Notes under the pieces: generated by a model
The model's input: only the letters and a program-made list of their open reading frames with translations
Databases searched by the model: none
What the model was told of the DNA's origin: nothing
Made by a program: the position numbers and the translations under genes
Assembly: GCA_964397565.1 (NCBI GenBank)
Contig: CAYNJC010000010.1
Coordinates: 59,315 to 123,314, forward strand
DNA length: 64,000 nt
Source: JAPLST01 sp964397565
Lineage (GTDB): Bacteria; Auribacterota; UBA3054; JAPLST01
Direction of reading: 5' to 3'
Part shown: piece after piece, positions 1 through 7,749 of the stretch
Numbering within the stretch: the first letter of the stretch is position 1
Layout of the letters: each line of letters starts with the position of its first letter

Positions 1-2
1 AG

Positions 3-1292
3 CAGCTCACCTTGCTGCTGCGCGAGTGGTACATGCATCCCAGCGGCCAGCTGCCGGCCTACGAGTACAATTTCGCGGACGTGAACCCGCCGGTGCAAGC
101 ATGGGCTGCGTGGCGGGTCTACAAGATGAGCGCGCCGCGCGGTGCGCGGAACCGGGCGTTCCTCGAGCGCGTCTATCAAAAGCTCCTGCTCAACTTCACC
201 TGGTGGGTAAACCGCAAGGATGCCGAGGGCCATGGTTTGTTTGCCGGTGGATTCCTCGGTATGGACAACATCGGCGTGTTCGATCGCTCGCGCCCGCTGC
301 CGACCGGCGGCGTGCTCGAACAGGCGGACGGCACGGCCTGGATGGCATTCTACTGCCTGACCATGCTGGCCATTTCGCTCGAACTGGCGCGCGACAATCG
401 CGTGTACGAGGATCTCGCATCAAAATTTTTCGAGCATTTTATCGCCATTGCCGACGCGATGAACTGTTTGGGCGGGTACGGCCTCTGGGACGACCACGAC
501 GGCTTTTACTACGACCGGCTCAAGCGCGGGGACGAAAGCATGCCGCTGCGCACCCGCTCAATGGTGGGGCTGATCCCGCTCATTGCCGTCGAGGTGCTGG
601 ACGACGCGACGCTGCTGCAGTTCCCCGGTTTCACCAAGCGCATGCACTGGTTCCTGGAGAACCGCAAGGATCTCGCGGCGCAGGTCTCGTTCTGCGACGC
701 CAGCGGGCGCGCGGGCGGCGGGCAACGGCTGTTGGCCCTCTGCTCGCGGCCGCGGCTCGAACGCGTTCTGCGCTATCTGCTGGCCGAGGACGAGTTCCTC
801 TCTCCGCATGGCATCCGCTCACTGTCACGCGTGCATCATGCGCAACCCTATGTGTTCAGCCTGGACGGCAACTCGTTTTCCGTGTCGTACGAGCCGGGCG
901 AAGGCCATACCAAGGCGTTTGGCGGCAACTCGAACTGGCGCGGCCCGGTGTGGTTCCCGATTAACTACCTGCTGATTGAAGCGCTCGAACGGTTCCACCG
1001 CTTCTACGGCGACACCCTGCGCATTGAATGTCCCATAGGCAGTGGGCGGCTGATGAACTTGAAGCAAGTGGCAACCGAGCTGTCGCGCAGGCTGGCGGGC
1101 ATCTTCATGCCGGATGCTCACGGCCACCGCGCCTGCCACGGCGCGTGCAGCCAGTACGCGACGGATCCGCATTGGAAGAACCTTGTGCTGTTCCACGAGT
1201 ATTTCCACGGCGACACCGGCCGCGGGCTTGGTGCAAGCCATCAGACCGGCTGGACCGGCTTGGTGGCCAAGCTTATCGAGAAACTGCAGTGA
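3..1292 (+). CDS. GH63-type glycosidase, C-terminal part (5' end outside window)
   Basis: The reading frame is open from the first complete codon at position 3, so the gene begins upstream. About 429 residues are visible. They match the C-terminal (alpha/alpha)6-barrel half of the large bacterial GH63 glucosidase-like proteins. The conserved blocks are a GTAWMAFY segment, the NSNWRGPVWFP stretch near the middle of the C-terminal third, CPIGSGRLM, DPHWKNLVLF and the closing GLGASHQTGWTGLV. Family members are cytoplasmic enzymes of roughly 850-900 residues acting on alpha-glucosides, so about half the protein is missing here. Exact substrate is not deducible. It ends 27 bp before the convergent stop of the next gene. 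Confidence 0.85.
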   Translation, partial: QLTLLLREWYMHPSGQLPAYEYNFADVNPPVQAWAAWRVYKMSAPRGARNRAFLERVYQKLLLNFTWWVNRKDAEGHGLFAGGFLGMDNIGVFDRSRPLPTGGVLEQADGTAWMAFYCLTMLAISLELARDNRVYEDLASKFFEHFIAIADAMNCLGGYGLWDDHDGFYYDRLKRGDESMPLRTRSMVGLIPLIAVEVLDDATLLQFPGFTKRMHWFLENRKDLAAQVSFCDASGRAGGGQRLLALCSRPRLERVLRYLLAEDEFLSPHGIRSLSRVHHAQPYVFSLDGNSFSVSYEPGEGHTKAFGGNSNWRGPVWFPINYLLIEALERFHRFYGDTLRIECPIGSGRLMNLKQVATELSRRLAGIFMPDAHGHRACHGACSQYATDPHWKNLVLFHEYFHGDTGRGLGASHQTGWTGLVAKLIEKLQ

Positions 1293-1318
1293 CGCAGGCG
1301 GCCAGGGGCCGCTTCATA

Positions 1319-2605
1319 TCAGGCGCGTGCCATTGACATTTTTTGTCGTTTGTGCGGCGTTTGGCCGTCGCCTTTTGTGGCGGCTTCGCCACGCGCCGCA
1401 TTGTGCAATGCAGCCAGTGCCGCCCGGCACGCGCTGATCTCCGCCGCGGTTGCCGGCCGCCACAGGCGCCGTTGCACGCGCCGTTGCACCTCGTCATCTT
1501 GGGCGCTGAAGGTGGTGACATGGCGCCCGTCACGGGCAAAGACATGCACGCGCGCGTGCGGGCCACGCACGAGGATCGTGTCATGCACTTCATCGTAGAA
1601 AAACGCGCCGGGGCCGGCGTGGCTGATGTCGTCAAGCGCGCATTGCACGGGCCGTTCGTCCTCGCGCCGTTGTTGGGCATGGCGCGTGCGGCGCAGCGCT
1701 TGACGGTCACGCTGATCGAGCGCGTCACGCAAGCGGGCGAGCACGTGCGGGATGCAGGACAGAATCTCCGACCGCGCGCGGGCCGGAGCATCCTGTGGCA
1801 GGGCACGCACGGCCCGTTCGCAGCGCTGCAGCGTGCGTTGAATCGGGTGACACGCGCGCACAAGCACGCCAAAGCAGTTGCGATCCAGCGCGTCTTTTAA
1901 CGGGATGCCATCCGGCGTACTGCCGATAATATTCAAGGCCAGCGCGAAGAGACGTTGGGGCGTGCGCCATTCGACAATCTGGGCCGTCAGGGCGCAGTGT
2001 TCGTGCGCACCAGTGGTGCCCGGTACACTAAAATACCCGGCGGTTACTTGCCCGAGAATATTGTAACTGTGACTCGCCTTGCCGCGTACCGCAAGCATGT
2101 GCGCTTTCAGGTCGCGTCCGAGCGTGAAATGGCTGATCATTCGCTTGGGCGTCTCGAACAACAGTCCGACCCGCGGCTCATTTGCATCCAGCAACTGTTG
2201 ATGAAATTCCTTCCACAGCGGCACGCCCGTGGGTGAATAACCGGCAAACACGGCCGTTGCCGTGGGCGGCGCGCTTTCCGCGCCATCCGCACTGCCGGCA
2301 CGATAATTGTACACGCGTCCGGCTTGATACGCATCCGTTGCCGCGGCAAGTTCTTCAACCAGTTGTTCGAACTGTTTGTAGAGCGGCTGATGCTGCGCGG
2401 TGGGCGTCCATTGTCGTCGTGGCGCAAGGGTCAACAGCAATGGAATGGTGAGGGTTTCGCCCAATTCGGCGATACGCACTCCGTGCGTCGCGACCATTTG
2501 ACGCACTACAACGATGAGTTGTTGCTGTAACCAGTTTGCGCGCGCGGCTAAGGCACTGTCCGCATCACCTGCGGGCACGGCGTGGTCGTGGGCTGGTTCT
2601 CCCAT
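1319..2605 (-). CDS. Conserved-looking protein of unknown function, 428 aa
   Basis: I do not recognise this protein. The ATG at 2605 is chosen because an AAGGAAA ribosome site lies just upstream and the start is only 10 bp after the stop of the PEP-CTERM protein gene, suggesting one transcript. The longer frame back to 2656 would overlap that gene. There is no signal peptide or membrane segment. The N-terminal third is predicted helical (LQQQLIVVV, YKQFEQLVEELAAA), and the central part carries an apparently folded core around LLFETPKRMISHFTLGRD. The last third is Arg/Ala-rich and low complexity. Compositional bias of the tail is strong, but the frame stays open for the full length. Confidence 0.6.
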   Translation of the reverse strand: MGEPAHDHAVPAGDADSALAARANWLQQQLIVVVRQMVATHGVRIAELGETLTIPLLLTLAPRRQWTPTAQHQPLYKQFEQLVEELAAATDAYQAGRVYNYRAGSADGAESAPPTATAVFAGYSPTGVPLWKEFHQQLLDANEPRVGLLFETPKRMISHFTLGRDLKAHMLAVRGKASHSYNILGQVTAGYFSVPGTTGAHEHCALTAQIVEWRTPQRLFALALNIIGSTPDGIPLKDALDRNCFGVLVRACHPIQRTLQRCERAVRALPQDAPARARSEILSCIPHVLARLRDALDQRDRQALRRTRHAQQRREDERPVQCALDDISHAGPGAFFYDEVHDTILVRGPHARVHVFARDGRHVTTFSAQDDEVQRRVQRRLWRPATAAEISACRAALAALHNAARGEAATKGDGQTPHKRQKMSMARA

Positions 2606-2615
2606 CCACGTTTCC

Positions 2616-4109
2616 TTACCAACCTTGCCGCCCGCCGCGCAGGAACACGACCGCAATCCACGCCAGACACGCCAGCGCGTGCGCCTCCGGCACCACCAGA
2701 ATATTGATCATAACTTGCGCCGCCAATCCGTCGGCACTGGCCGTGAACACGGTGGCATGATTCCCAAAGTCTTCGTTGGCCAGCGTCCAGGTATACACCC
2801 CGGTCACCGCGCCAAATCCCGGCGTCGCGCTGAACCGCGCACTGTCCGAGCAACTCATGCTGATCTGCTGCGTCGCCGCATCCGCGGCAATAACCTGCAG
2901 AATAAACGGGTTGCCAATGTATGCCACACAATTGCTGGCGCCGCGCAGGCTCGGCGCACTGTCGGCCGTGCCCTCTCCCGACAGCAGAAAATCTTTGACG
3001 ACCGCCATGTGTTGCATGCCGCTTACGCCGGAATCGCCAGCTAAAATCGGCGACGGCAGCAATTGATACGGCGTCGTCACACGGCTGTCGTACACAAGAC
3101 CATTGTTGAATGTCCGTGCTTGTGTGATGGTCGGAACAAGCCGCGCGGCCAAGGTGGGATTGGGCATGGTCCAGTCGTACGGCTTGCTGCGAGGAGCGCT
3201 GGTGTTGTCATTGCTGTTCTGGTCGACGGGCGTGACGGCATTGGAGAGAAAAGTGTTAAACGTGACAATGGCGGCTTCCGTGCGCGTGTCGGTATTCATG
3301 TCGCCGCCGACCACAATGTAGTCGGATGCCGGAAACCTCGCCAGCACATTTGTTTTGATCATGGTCGCCTCAATACTGCGATTGGCCGCGCTGGAGGTCG
3401 GTAAATGGACGCTCACAACGTGCAGGTCAATCGTGCCGGGCAGATCAATCGTCGCCCAACTGAAGTCACGTTCCGCCACTGGCGAGGGCCAGTCGCCCGA
3501 TGCAATAATAGGCCAGCGGCTGACAATCCCATTGGGAATGCTGCCACCGGCGCCGCGATAATAGTAGAAATTCGTGCCGAAGGCGGTGTCAATTAACTGG
3601 CGAATCGTGCCGCTTTGATAATTGAATTCCTGAATGGCGACCACGTCCGGCGTAAGTCCCTGGAAAATACGAATGCCCGGATTTTCATAAGCCTGGTAAT
3701 TGCCGCTGGTCGTATTGGCGGCCATGATGCGGCAGACAATGCTGGTGGCTGTCGCCGCGCGCACAATGTAGGTGTTGGTCGGCGCACTGCTGCTGCTTGT
3801 CCCGTCGAGTGCGGTGGCTGTCACAGTGTATTGGGCCGTACTGTTTGCCGCCAAACCGGGCAGCGTGCCGAGATACACTTTGCCGGCCGATTGCGTTGCC
3901 TGAATGCTTGCTTGGTTCAGCCAAGCGTTGGCGGTGTAGCGCACGAGCACATTGGAAATGATGCCGCTGCTATCCGCCACGGCACAGTAAATGGTGACGG
4001 CTTGCAGGCTGGCCGGTGCGGTTGCCTGCGCGAGTTGTTCAATCACTGGCGCGCCGCATATCCAGCCTGCCAGCCAGCCGGCTGCACAGATCGTTAGTAT
4101 TTTTCTCAT
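2616..4109 (-). CDS. Secreted endonuclease/exonuclease/phosphatase-fold protein with PEP-CTERM tail
   Basis: The 497-residue protein begins at ATG 4109, giving a clean signal peptide (MRKILTICAAGWLAGWICG). Residues ~20-130 form an Ig-like beta region (AQYTVTATALDGT). Residues ~150-370 show the EEP (DNase I/exonuclease III/phosphatase) fold: MAANTTSG near the start, VVAIQEF with the metal-binding Glu, a VSVHLPTS strand, and GGDMNTDTR with the catalytic Asp-Asn pair. The C-terminus is VVPEAHAL, a hydrophobic helix and a basic end (RGGRQGW), the PEP-CTERM arrangement recognised by exosortases. The likely role is an extracellular or envelope-anchored nuclease or phosphodiesterase. The promoter sits almost on the start codon (see the site at 4116). 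Confidence 0.85.
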   Translation of the reverse strand: MRKILTICAAGWLAGWICGAPVIEQLAQATAPASLQAVTIYCAVADSSGIISNVLVRYTANAWLNQASIQATQSAGKVYLGTLPGLAANSTAQYTVTATALDGTSSSSAPTNTYIVRAATATSIVCRIMAANTTSGNYQAYENPGIRIFQGLTPDVVAIQEFNYQSGTIRQLIDTAFGTNFYYYRGAGGSIPNGIVSRWPIIASGDWPSPVAERDFSWATIDLPGTIDLHVVSVHLPTSSAANRSIEATMIKTNVLARFPASDYIVVGGDMNTDTRTEAAIVTFNTFLSNAVTPVDQNSNDNTSAPRSKPYDWTMPNPTLAARLVPTITQARTFNNGLVYDSRVTTPYQLLPSPILAGDSGVSGMQHMAVVKDFLLSGEGTADSAPSLRGASNCVAYIGNPFILQVIAADAATQQISMSCSDSARFSATPGFGAVTGVYTWTLANEDFGNHATVFTASADGLAAQVMINILVVPEAHALACLAWIAVVFLRGGRQGW

Positions 4110-4115
4110 AGATGA

Positions 4116-4145
4116 ATTATAGCACACTCCACGCACGCGGTGCAA
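4116..4145 (-). promoter_or_regulatory. Sigma70-type promoter for a leaderless mRNA
   Basis: On the minus strand TTGCAC (4140-4145) is followed by an 18-bp spacer and a perfect TATAAT (4116-4121). Only 6 nt separate the -10 box from the ATG at 4109, so the expected transcription start falls on or next to the start codon. This implies a leaderless transcript. Confidence 0.7.
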
Positions 4146-4261
4146 CGGCGGCAGCGTGGCCCAATTTCTGCGATTGTGTGGCGTGGCGGCGGTGTCCCGC
4201 TGCATGTGCAGAACTTTTCAATGAAACTGATGCGACCGGTTTCTGTTCTTCCGCTTCTGTG

Positions 4262-4918
4262 CTACTCCGCGCTGCCGGCCCTTGCGGCGGCGATGAATGC
4301 CGTGATTTTATCCCAATTGCGCGTGCCATCAGCGTTTTCTATGCCGGTATGCACATCCACGCCCCATGGGCGCACGCTGCCAATCGCGCGGGCGACATTT
4401 TCTGGCGTGAGTCCGCCGGCAAGCATCACGGGTTTGGGACACCGCCGCACGATCTCGCGGCTGATGCGCCAGTCGTGGGTCTTGCCGGTGGCGCCGTGCC
4501 GGCCGGTGCTTGGATCATAGGTGTCCAGGATGAGCGCGTCCGCCTCGTGCGCCGCCTGCACGGCGTCATCGATGGATTGCGCACCAGTCACATTGACACT
4601 CTTGATGACTTTCAGTGGCGGTAGGGCGTGCTTGATCGCGCGGATCACACCGGCCTCGACGGGCGCGTGCAGTTGCAGCGTGTTGACCCCCAAGTACGAG
4701 CACAATTCAAGCGCTGCACGCACCGCAGTGACATAGGTAATGACCACCGTCCCGATCAGCGGCGGTATCTGTGCAATGATGTCGCGCGCCGCGCGTTCGG
4801 TCAAGCCGTCATGCAGCCCGCTGGGCAAGCGCAAGGTGAACCCGAGGCCATCAACGCCCAGAGCTGCTAAACGCAGCGCCTCTTCGATACTGGAGACACC
4901 CGCAATCTGTATGCGCAT
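4262..4918 (-). CDS. TrpF-like (phosphoribosylanthranilate isomerase fold) protein lacking catalytic Cys
   Basis: The 218-residue TIM-barrel protein resembles TrpF at its C-terminal phosphate-binding loops (LAGGLTPENV at 166-175, GVDVHTGIE at 186-194) and keeps an Asp at 132 (ILDTYDPSTG) where TrpF has its general acid. The N-terminal KICG motif, which holds the general-base Cys of true TrpF, reads QIAG here (Ala6), and its Lys is also missing. The gene stands alone without other trp genes. I think it belongs to a TrpF-like side group with an unknown reaction on a phosphorylated sugar, rather than tryptophan synthesis. ATG 4918 is chosen; ATG 4930 is possible. Confidence 0.75.
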   Translation of the reverse strand: MRIQIAGVSSIEEALRLAALGVDGLGFTLRLPSGLHDGLTERAARDIIAQIPPLIGTVVITYVTAVRAALELCSYLGVNTLQLHAPVEAGVIRAIKHALPPLKVIKSVNVTGAQSIDDAVQAAHEADALILDTYDPSTGRHGATGKTHDWRISREIVRRCPKPVMLAGGLTPENVARAIGSVRPWGVDVHTGIENADGTRNWDKITAFIAAARAGSAE

Positions 4919-4959
4919 ATGGTTTTTCATCCGCGTTGTTGTGGCTTTGATCAACCGCC

Positions 4960-4991
4960 AGTATACCAAAATACAGTAGTTTTGGTACACT
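4960..4991. promoter_or_regulatory. Symmetric overlapping divergent promoters
   Basis: An 11-bp inverted repeat with one mismatch (arms 4961-4971 and 4980-4990, 8-bp centre) lies between the divergent genes. Each arm is an extended -10 element: TTTTGG followed by TATACT reading left (4960-4965) and by TACACT reading right (4986-4991). Each promoter's -35 region would coincide with the other's -10, so polymerase could occupy only one direction at a time. An operator role for the palindrome is also possible. Confidence 0.55.
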
Positions 4992-4996
4992 AACGT

Positions 4997-6079
4997 ATGC
5001 AGAAGATGGAGCGTGCTATTTGGTTGACTGGCGTGAGCGCAGTGTTGCTTTTGAGTGCCTGCGATCCGCTGTCATTTCTCGACCAACCGGGCAGCCAAAA
5101 GACCGCAGCTGCGCATGCCGCCCGCACGCGCGCCTGGACGTGTCAAAAGATGCTGTCACCCTCGGTCTTGCTGCTTGAAGAAAAAGGGCGGGCGGTGACG
5201 GTTGCGCTTGAACATGTCATGCTGCTGAGTCCGTCATTGCGTCAACGCGCAAGGCCCGTAGTCGCACATCTCACGACAGCACAGGTTCAGACGTTGTATT
5301 CGAATGCCTGGGCGCTCACAACCAAACTGCTGGGCAATGCCACGGTGACGCTCGATCCGCTGCCGGGCTATACTGATAAACGCATTATCGCGCGTGTGCT
5401 GACATATTCGCTGCTGGATGTTGGTGAACATCTGTTGGATGCCGGGGTCGCAGTGATTGCGGCAAACAGTCCGCGCCCGACTCCGTCCACCTATTATGCC
5501 GCGCAACAGCGCGCCATGCAACGTGAGATCGGGGTGTGGGCGGTTGACATCGAATTTCCCCGGCGTTTTCGCGTGAGCACCCGCGGCACGCTCGTCGATG
5601 TCGACACGCACGGCACGCACGCGGTCTTCGCGCAGACGCAGCATGGCACATCCGCTTCTTCCGATGCGCTGTTTGATACCGCTGCGTCCTCAGAAGGCGC
5701 GGAGCCGACCGCGCGCGTCAACCTGCGCGCCGCGATCTTGTGCGATCTGACAGTGCTGGGCGCACCCAAAAAGTATACGATGGTGCTTGCTTGGCGCGCC
5801 GTGTTGCTGCAAAATGACTTGAGCGGGCCGCTGGACACCTTTCTTCCGACCGAAGATGGATGGGACAGCCTGTCCCTGTCCGTCTACGGCGGCCTGCATA
5901 CCAATATCACGCTGATGACTGCCGCGCATGAATTGACGCGCGTGACGCGCGCAACGCGCCAGGTGTACAGCGGTGAAATCATTACCGGCTATGACCTGCG
6001 GCTGCAGGTTGATACCCAGGAAGTGAGCAGCAATCACGTCACCTTCACGAGCAATGCGACCTTGGGCGCATTGGACTGA
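4997..6079 (+). CDS. Lipoprotein with staphylococcal-nuclease-like domain
   Basis: The 360-residue protein starts at ATG 4997, 5 nt after a TACACT -10 box, so its mRNA is probably leaderless. A type II signal peptide ends in LLSAC at ~17-22, predicting a lipid-anchored envelope protein. Residues ~50-185 look like a staphylococcal nuclease fold: DPLPGYTDKRIIARVL, a LLDVGEHLLDAGVAVIA strand-helix and the AQQRAMQREIGVW helix typical of SNase domains. The catalytic Arg/Asp/Glu set is not clearly intact, so nuclease activity is uncertain. The C-terminal ~170 residues are a beta-rich region I do not recognise. An 8-bp-period repeat follows its stop codon directly. Confidence 0.65.
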   Translation: MQKMERAIWLTGVSAVLLLSACDPLSFLDQPGSQKTAAAHAARTRAWTCQKMLSPSVLLLEEKGRAVTVALEHVMLLSPSLRQRARPVVAHLTTAQVQTLYSNAWALTTKLLGNATVTLDPLPGYTDKRIIARVLTYSLLDVGEHLLDAGVAVIAANSPRPTPSTYYAAQQRAMQREIGVWAVDIEFPRRFRVSTRGTLVDVDTHGTHAVFAQTQHGTSASSDALFDTAASSEGAEPTARVNLRAAILCDLTVLGAPKKYTMVLAWRAVLLQNDLSGPLDTFLPTEDGWDSLSLSVYGGLHTNITLMTAAHELTRVTRATRQVYSGEIITGYDLRLQVDTQEVSSNHVTFTSNATLGALD

Positions 6080-6081
6080 AT

Positions 6082-6121
6082 AAGTTAACAACTTTAGAAC
6101 TTTATAAGTTCATAAGTCATT
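6082..6121. repeat. 8-bp-period array, AA(G/C)TTNNN, copy 1
   Basis: Five consecutive 8-bp units begin at 6082, 6090, 6098, 6106 and 6114. Four carry AAGTT or AACTT at positions 1-5 and the last has AAGTC. The array starts 2 bp after the stop of the lipoprotein gene and is strikingly AT-rich against GC-rich surroundings. Confidence 0.8.
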
Positions 6122-6143
6122 ATTTTAGACCGTTGTGCCGCTC

Positions 6144-6437
6144 TTACTGCACGTGCCAGAGGATGCGCTTGATGCGTGGCGCGTGCTGCTGCTGCACCGT
6201 GCGCAAAATGTCTTGCTCAAGTCCACCACGCAATTCCGCCAGCCAGACATGATGTTTAACTTGCACGACCAGCGCATTGTTTTTGAGCGCCTGCGGACGC
6301 GTATTTTCCGCCACAACACTGCCCACGATCGCCGGCCACGCGCTTTGTAACTGTGCCAAAAGTACTTCTTGGGGCGGACGCAACCGTTGCAGCGTGTCCG
6401 CGATCACATCGCCCATGCGTTGAAATCCGCCGCCCAT
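6144..6437 (-). CDS. dciA: DciA-type (DUF721) replicative helicase loader
   Basis: The 97-residue protein shows the DUF721/DciA pattern: an N-terminal helix (MGDVIADTLQRL), the central WPAIVGSVVAENTRP core, LKNNALVVQVKHHVWLAEL, and a final conserved strand (PRIKRILWHV). DciA loads the replicative helicase DnaB in the many bacteria that lack DnaC or DnaI. ATG 6437 is chosen because it overlaps the dnaN stop in a TGATG arrangement, implying translational coupling. An in-frame ATG at 6464 would overlap more. Its position directly after dnaA and dnaN fits a replication-initiation operon. Confidence 0.85.
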   Translation of the reverse strand: MGGGFQRMGDVIADTLQRLRPPQEVLLAQLQSAWPAIVGSVVAENTRPQALKNNALVVQVKHHVWLAELRGGLEQDILRTVQQQHAPRIKRILWHVQ

Positions 6438-7528
6438 CAGAGCCGCATTGGCATGACCACGCACAGAAAGGCATCGCCCACCCGCAGCACAATCGGGCTG
6501 GCGGCATTGGTCACTTCAAACATGACTTCATCCGCATCTGTGCTCTGGCAGCATTCCGTCAGAAACGTCGGGTTGAACGCCATTTCCATGTCGTCACCGG
6601 CATATTTCACTTCCAAAATGTCTTTGGCCTCGCCAATTTCAGCGGTGGTGGCGCTGATCGTCATGCGCTGCTGCTGCAGATTGATCCGAATGACCGGCTG
6701 TTTGGTCTTTTCCGTGACGACCGACGCCAAACCAAGTGCGTTGAGAAAATCGCGCCGGTTCAACACAATGACATGCTGGCAGCTCTTCGGAATGACCTGC
6801 GTGTAATTCGGATAATGGCCGTCCACCAGGCGGGTGACCAACTTGGTTTGATTGACCGTGACTTCAAGTTGGGTGGCGCTGAAACGCATATCGGCCATGC
6901 CTTCGCCGGTCAACATTTGCAGCAATTGCGTGATCGATTTGCTGGGCACCACAATCTGACGCGGCTCATCGCGCTTGATGCCCACATTGGTGTACTTAGC
7001 CAGACGCCGGCCATCGGTCGCCACCACATCGAAGTGCTCGGCAAAATTGAAGCAGACGCCGTTCAGCACATAGCGGGTCTCATCACGTGAGACAGCATAG
7101 CTGGTGGCGCGCAGCATGCTGTTCAATTCCTTGATCGGCAATTGCACGCTGTCGGCCGCCTCGATTTTTGGAAAGCGCGGAAAATCACCGGGCGCCATGC
7201 CGCGCAGACTGCATTGCACTTTGTCACCGGCGCGTAACGTCATCACATTCAGATCGTCCACGCTGACGCTGATGCTTTCGGCGTTCATGCGCCGTAGTGC
7301 ATCCAGCAGAAAGCGCACTGGCACCGTCGTTTCGCCGGTCTTGCTGACTTCGGCGGCAATCGTCGTGCGCATCGAGACATCCAAATCTGTGCCCATCAGC
7401 GCCAATTCCCCCTGCTCGGCATGGATCAGCACATTGGACAGAATCGGCAAGGTCGTCCGCGACGGGCACACCGGTGACAGCATCTGTACCGCTTCACGCA
7501 ACACACTCAAGGAACATTGAAACTTCAT
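6437..7528 (-). CDS. dnaN: DNA polymerase III beta sliding clamp
   Basis: The 363-residue protein has the normal DnaN length. It starts MKFQCSL, shows the three-domain clamp pattern (TTLPILSNVLIHA near 26-38, GDFPRFPKI near 113-121, GHYPNYTQVIP near 235-245) and ends in VMPMRL, the canonical C-terminus that contributes to the partner-binding pocket. The clamp encircles DNA and tethers polymerase III. An AGAGG ribosome site precedes the ATG at 7528. The gene follows dnaA after a 221-bp AT-rich spacer and overlaps dciA. Confidence 0.97.
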   Translation of the reverse strand: MKFQCSLSVLREAVQMLSPVCPSRTTLPILSNVLIHAEQGELALMGTDLDVSMRTTIAAEVSKTGETTVPVRFLLDALRRMNAESISVSVDDLNVMTLRAGDKVQCSLRGMAPGDFPRFPKIEAADSVQLPIKELNSMLRATSYAVSRDETRYVLNGVCFNFAEHFDVVATDGRRLAKYTNVGIKRDEPRQIVVPSKSITQLLQMLTGEGMADMRFSATQLEVTVNQTKLVTRLVDGHYPNYTQVIPKSCQHVIVLNRRDFLNALGLASVVTEKTKQPVIRINLQQQRMTISATTAEIGEAKDILEVKYAGDDMEMAFNPTFLTECCQSTDADEVMFEVTNAASPIVLRVGDAFLCVVMPMRL

Positions 7529-7749
7529 GACGCCTCTTCAGCGAGTATTACAAGTATGCACAATCAATACTACCTATATGATAACAAATTTAACAATATA
7601 ACACTATCCCTATACCCGTACATCATGTGGACAATCAGTTCGTATCCATCTGCAGGCGGACGCATGCACACAATATGCACATGCGGTCGTGCCGGTGAAT
7701 GACGTGTGGTAACATGTGTGCAAGTGGCCATGCATGTCCTTCACCACAA
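7529..7749. other. dnaA-dnaN spacer: AT-rich, possible oriC
   Basis: This spacer contains a very AT-rich tract (about 7545-7620) next to a near-consensus DnaA box: TTGTCCACA on the minus strand at 7626-7634, one mismatch from TTATCCACA. A weaker match, GTTACCACA on the minus strand, lies at 7705-7713. An AT-rich unwinding region beside DnaA boxes in the dnaA-dnaN gap is a common origin layout, but only one good box is visible. The dnaN promoter must also lie here. Confidence 0.45.
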
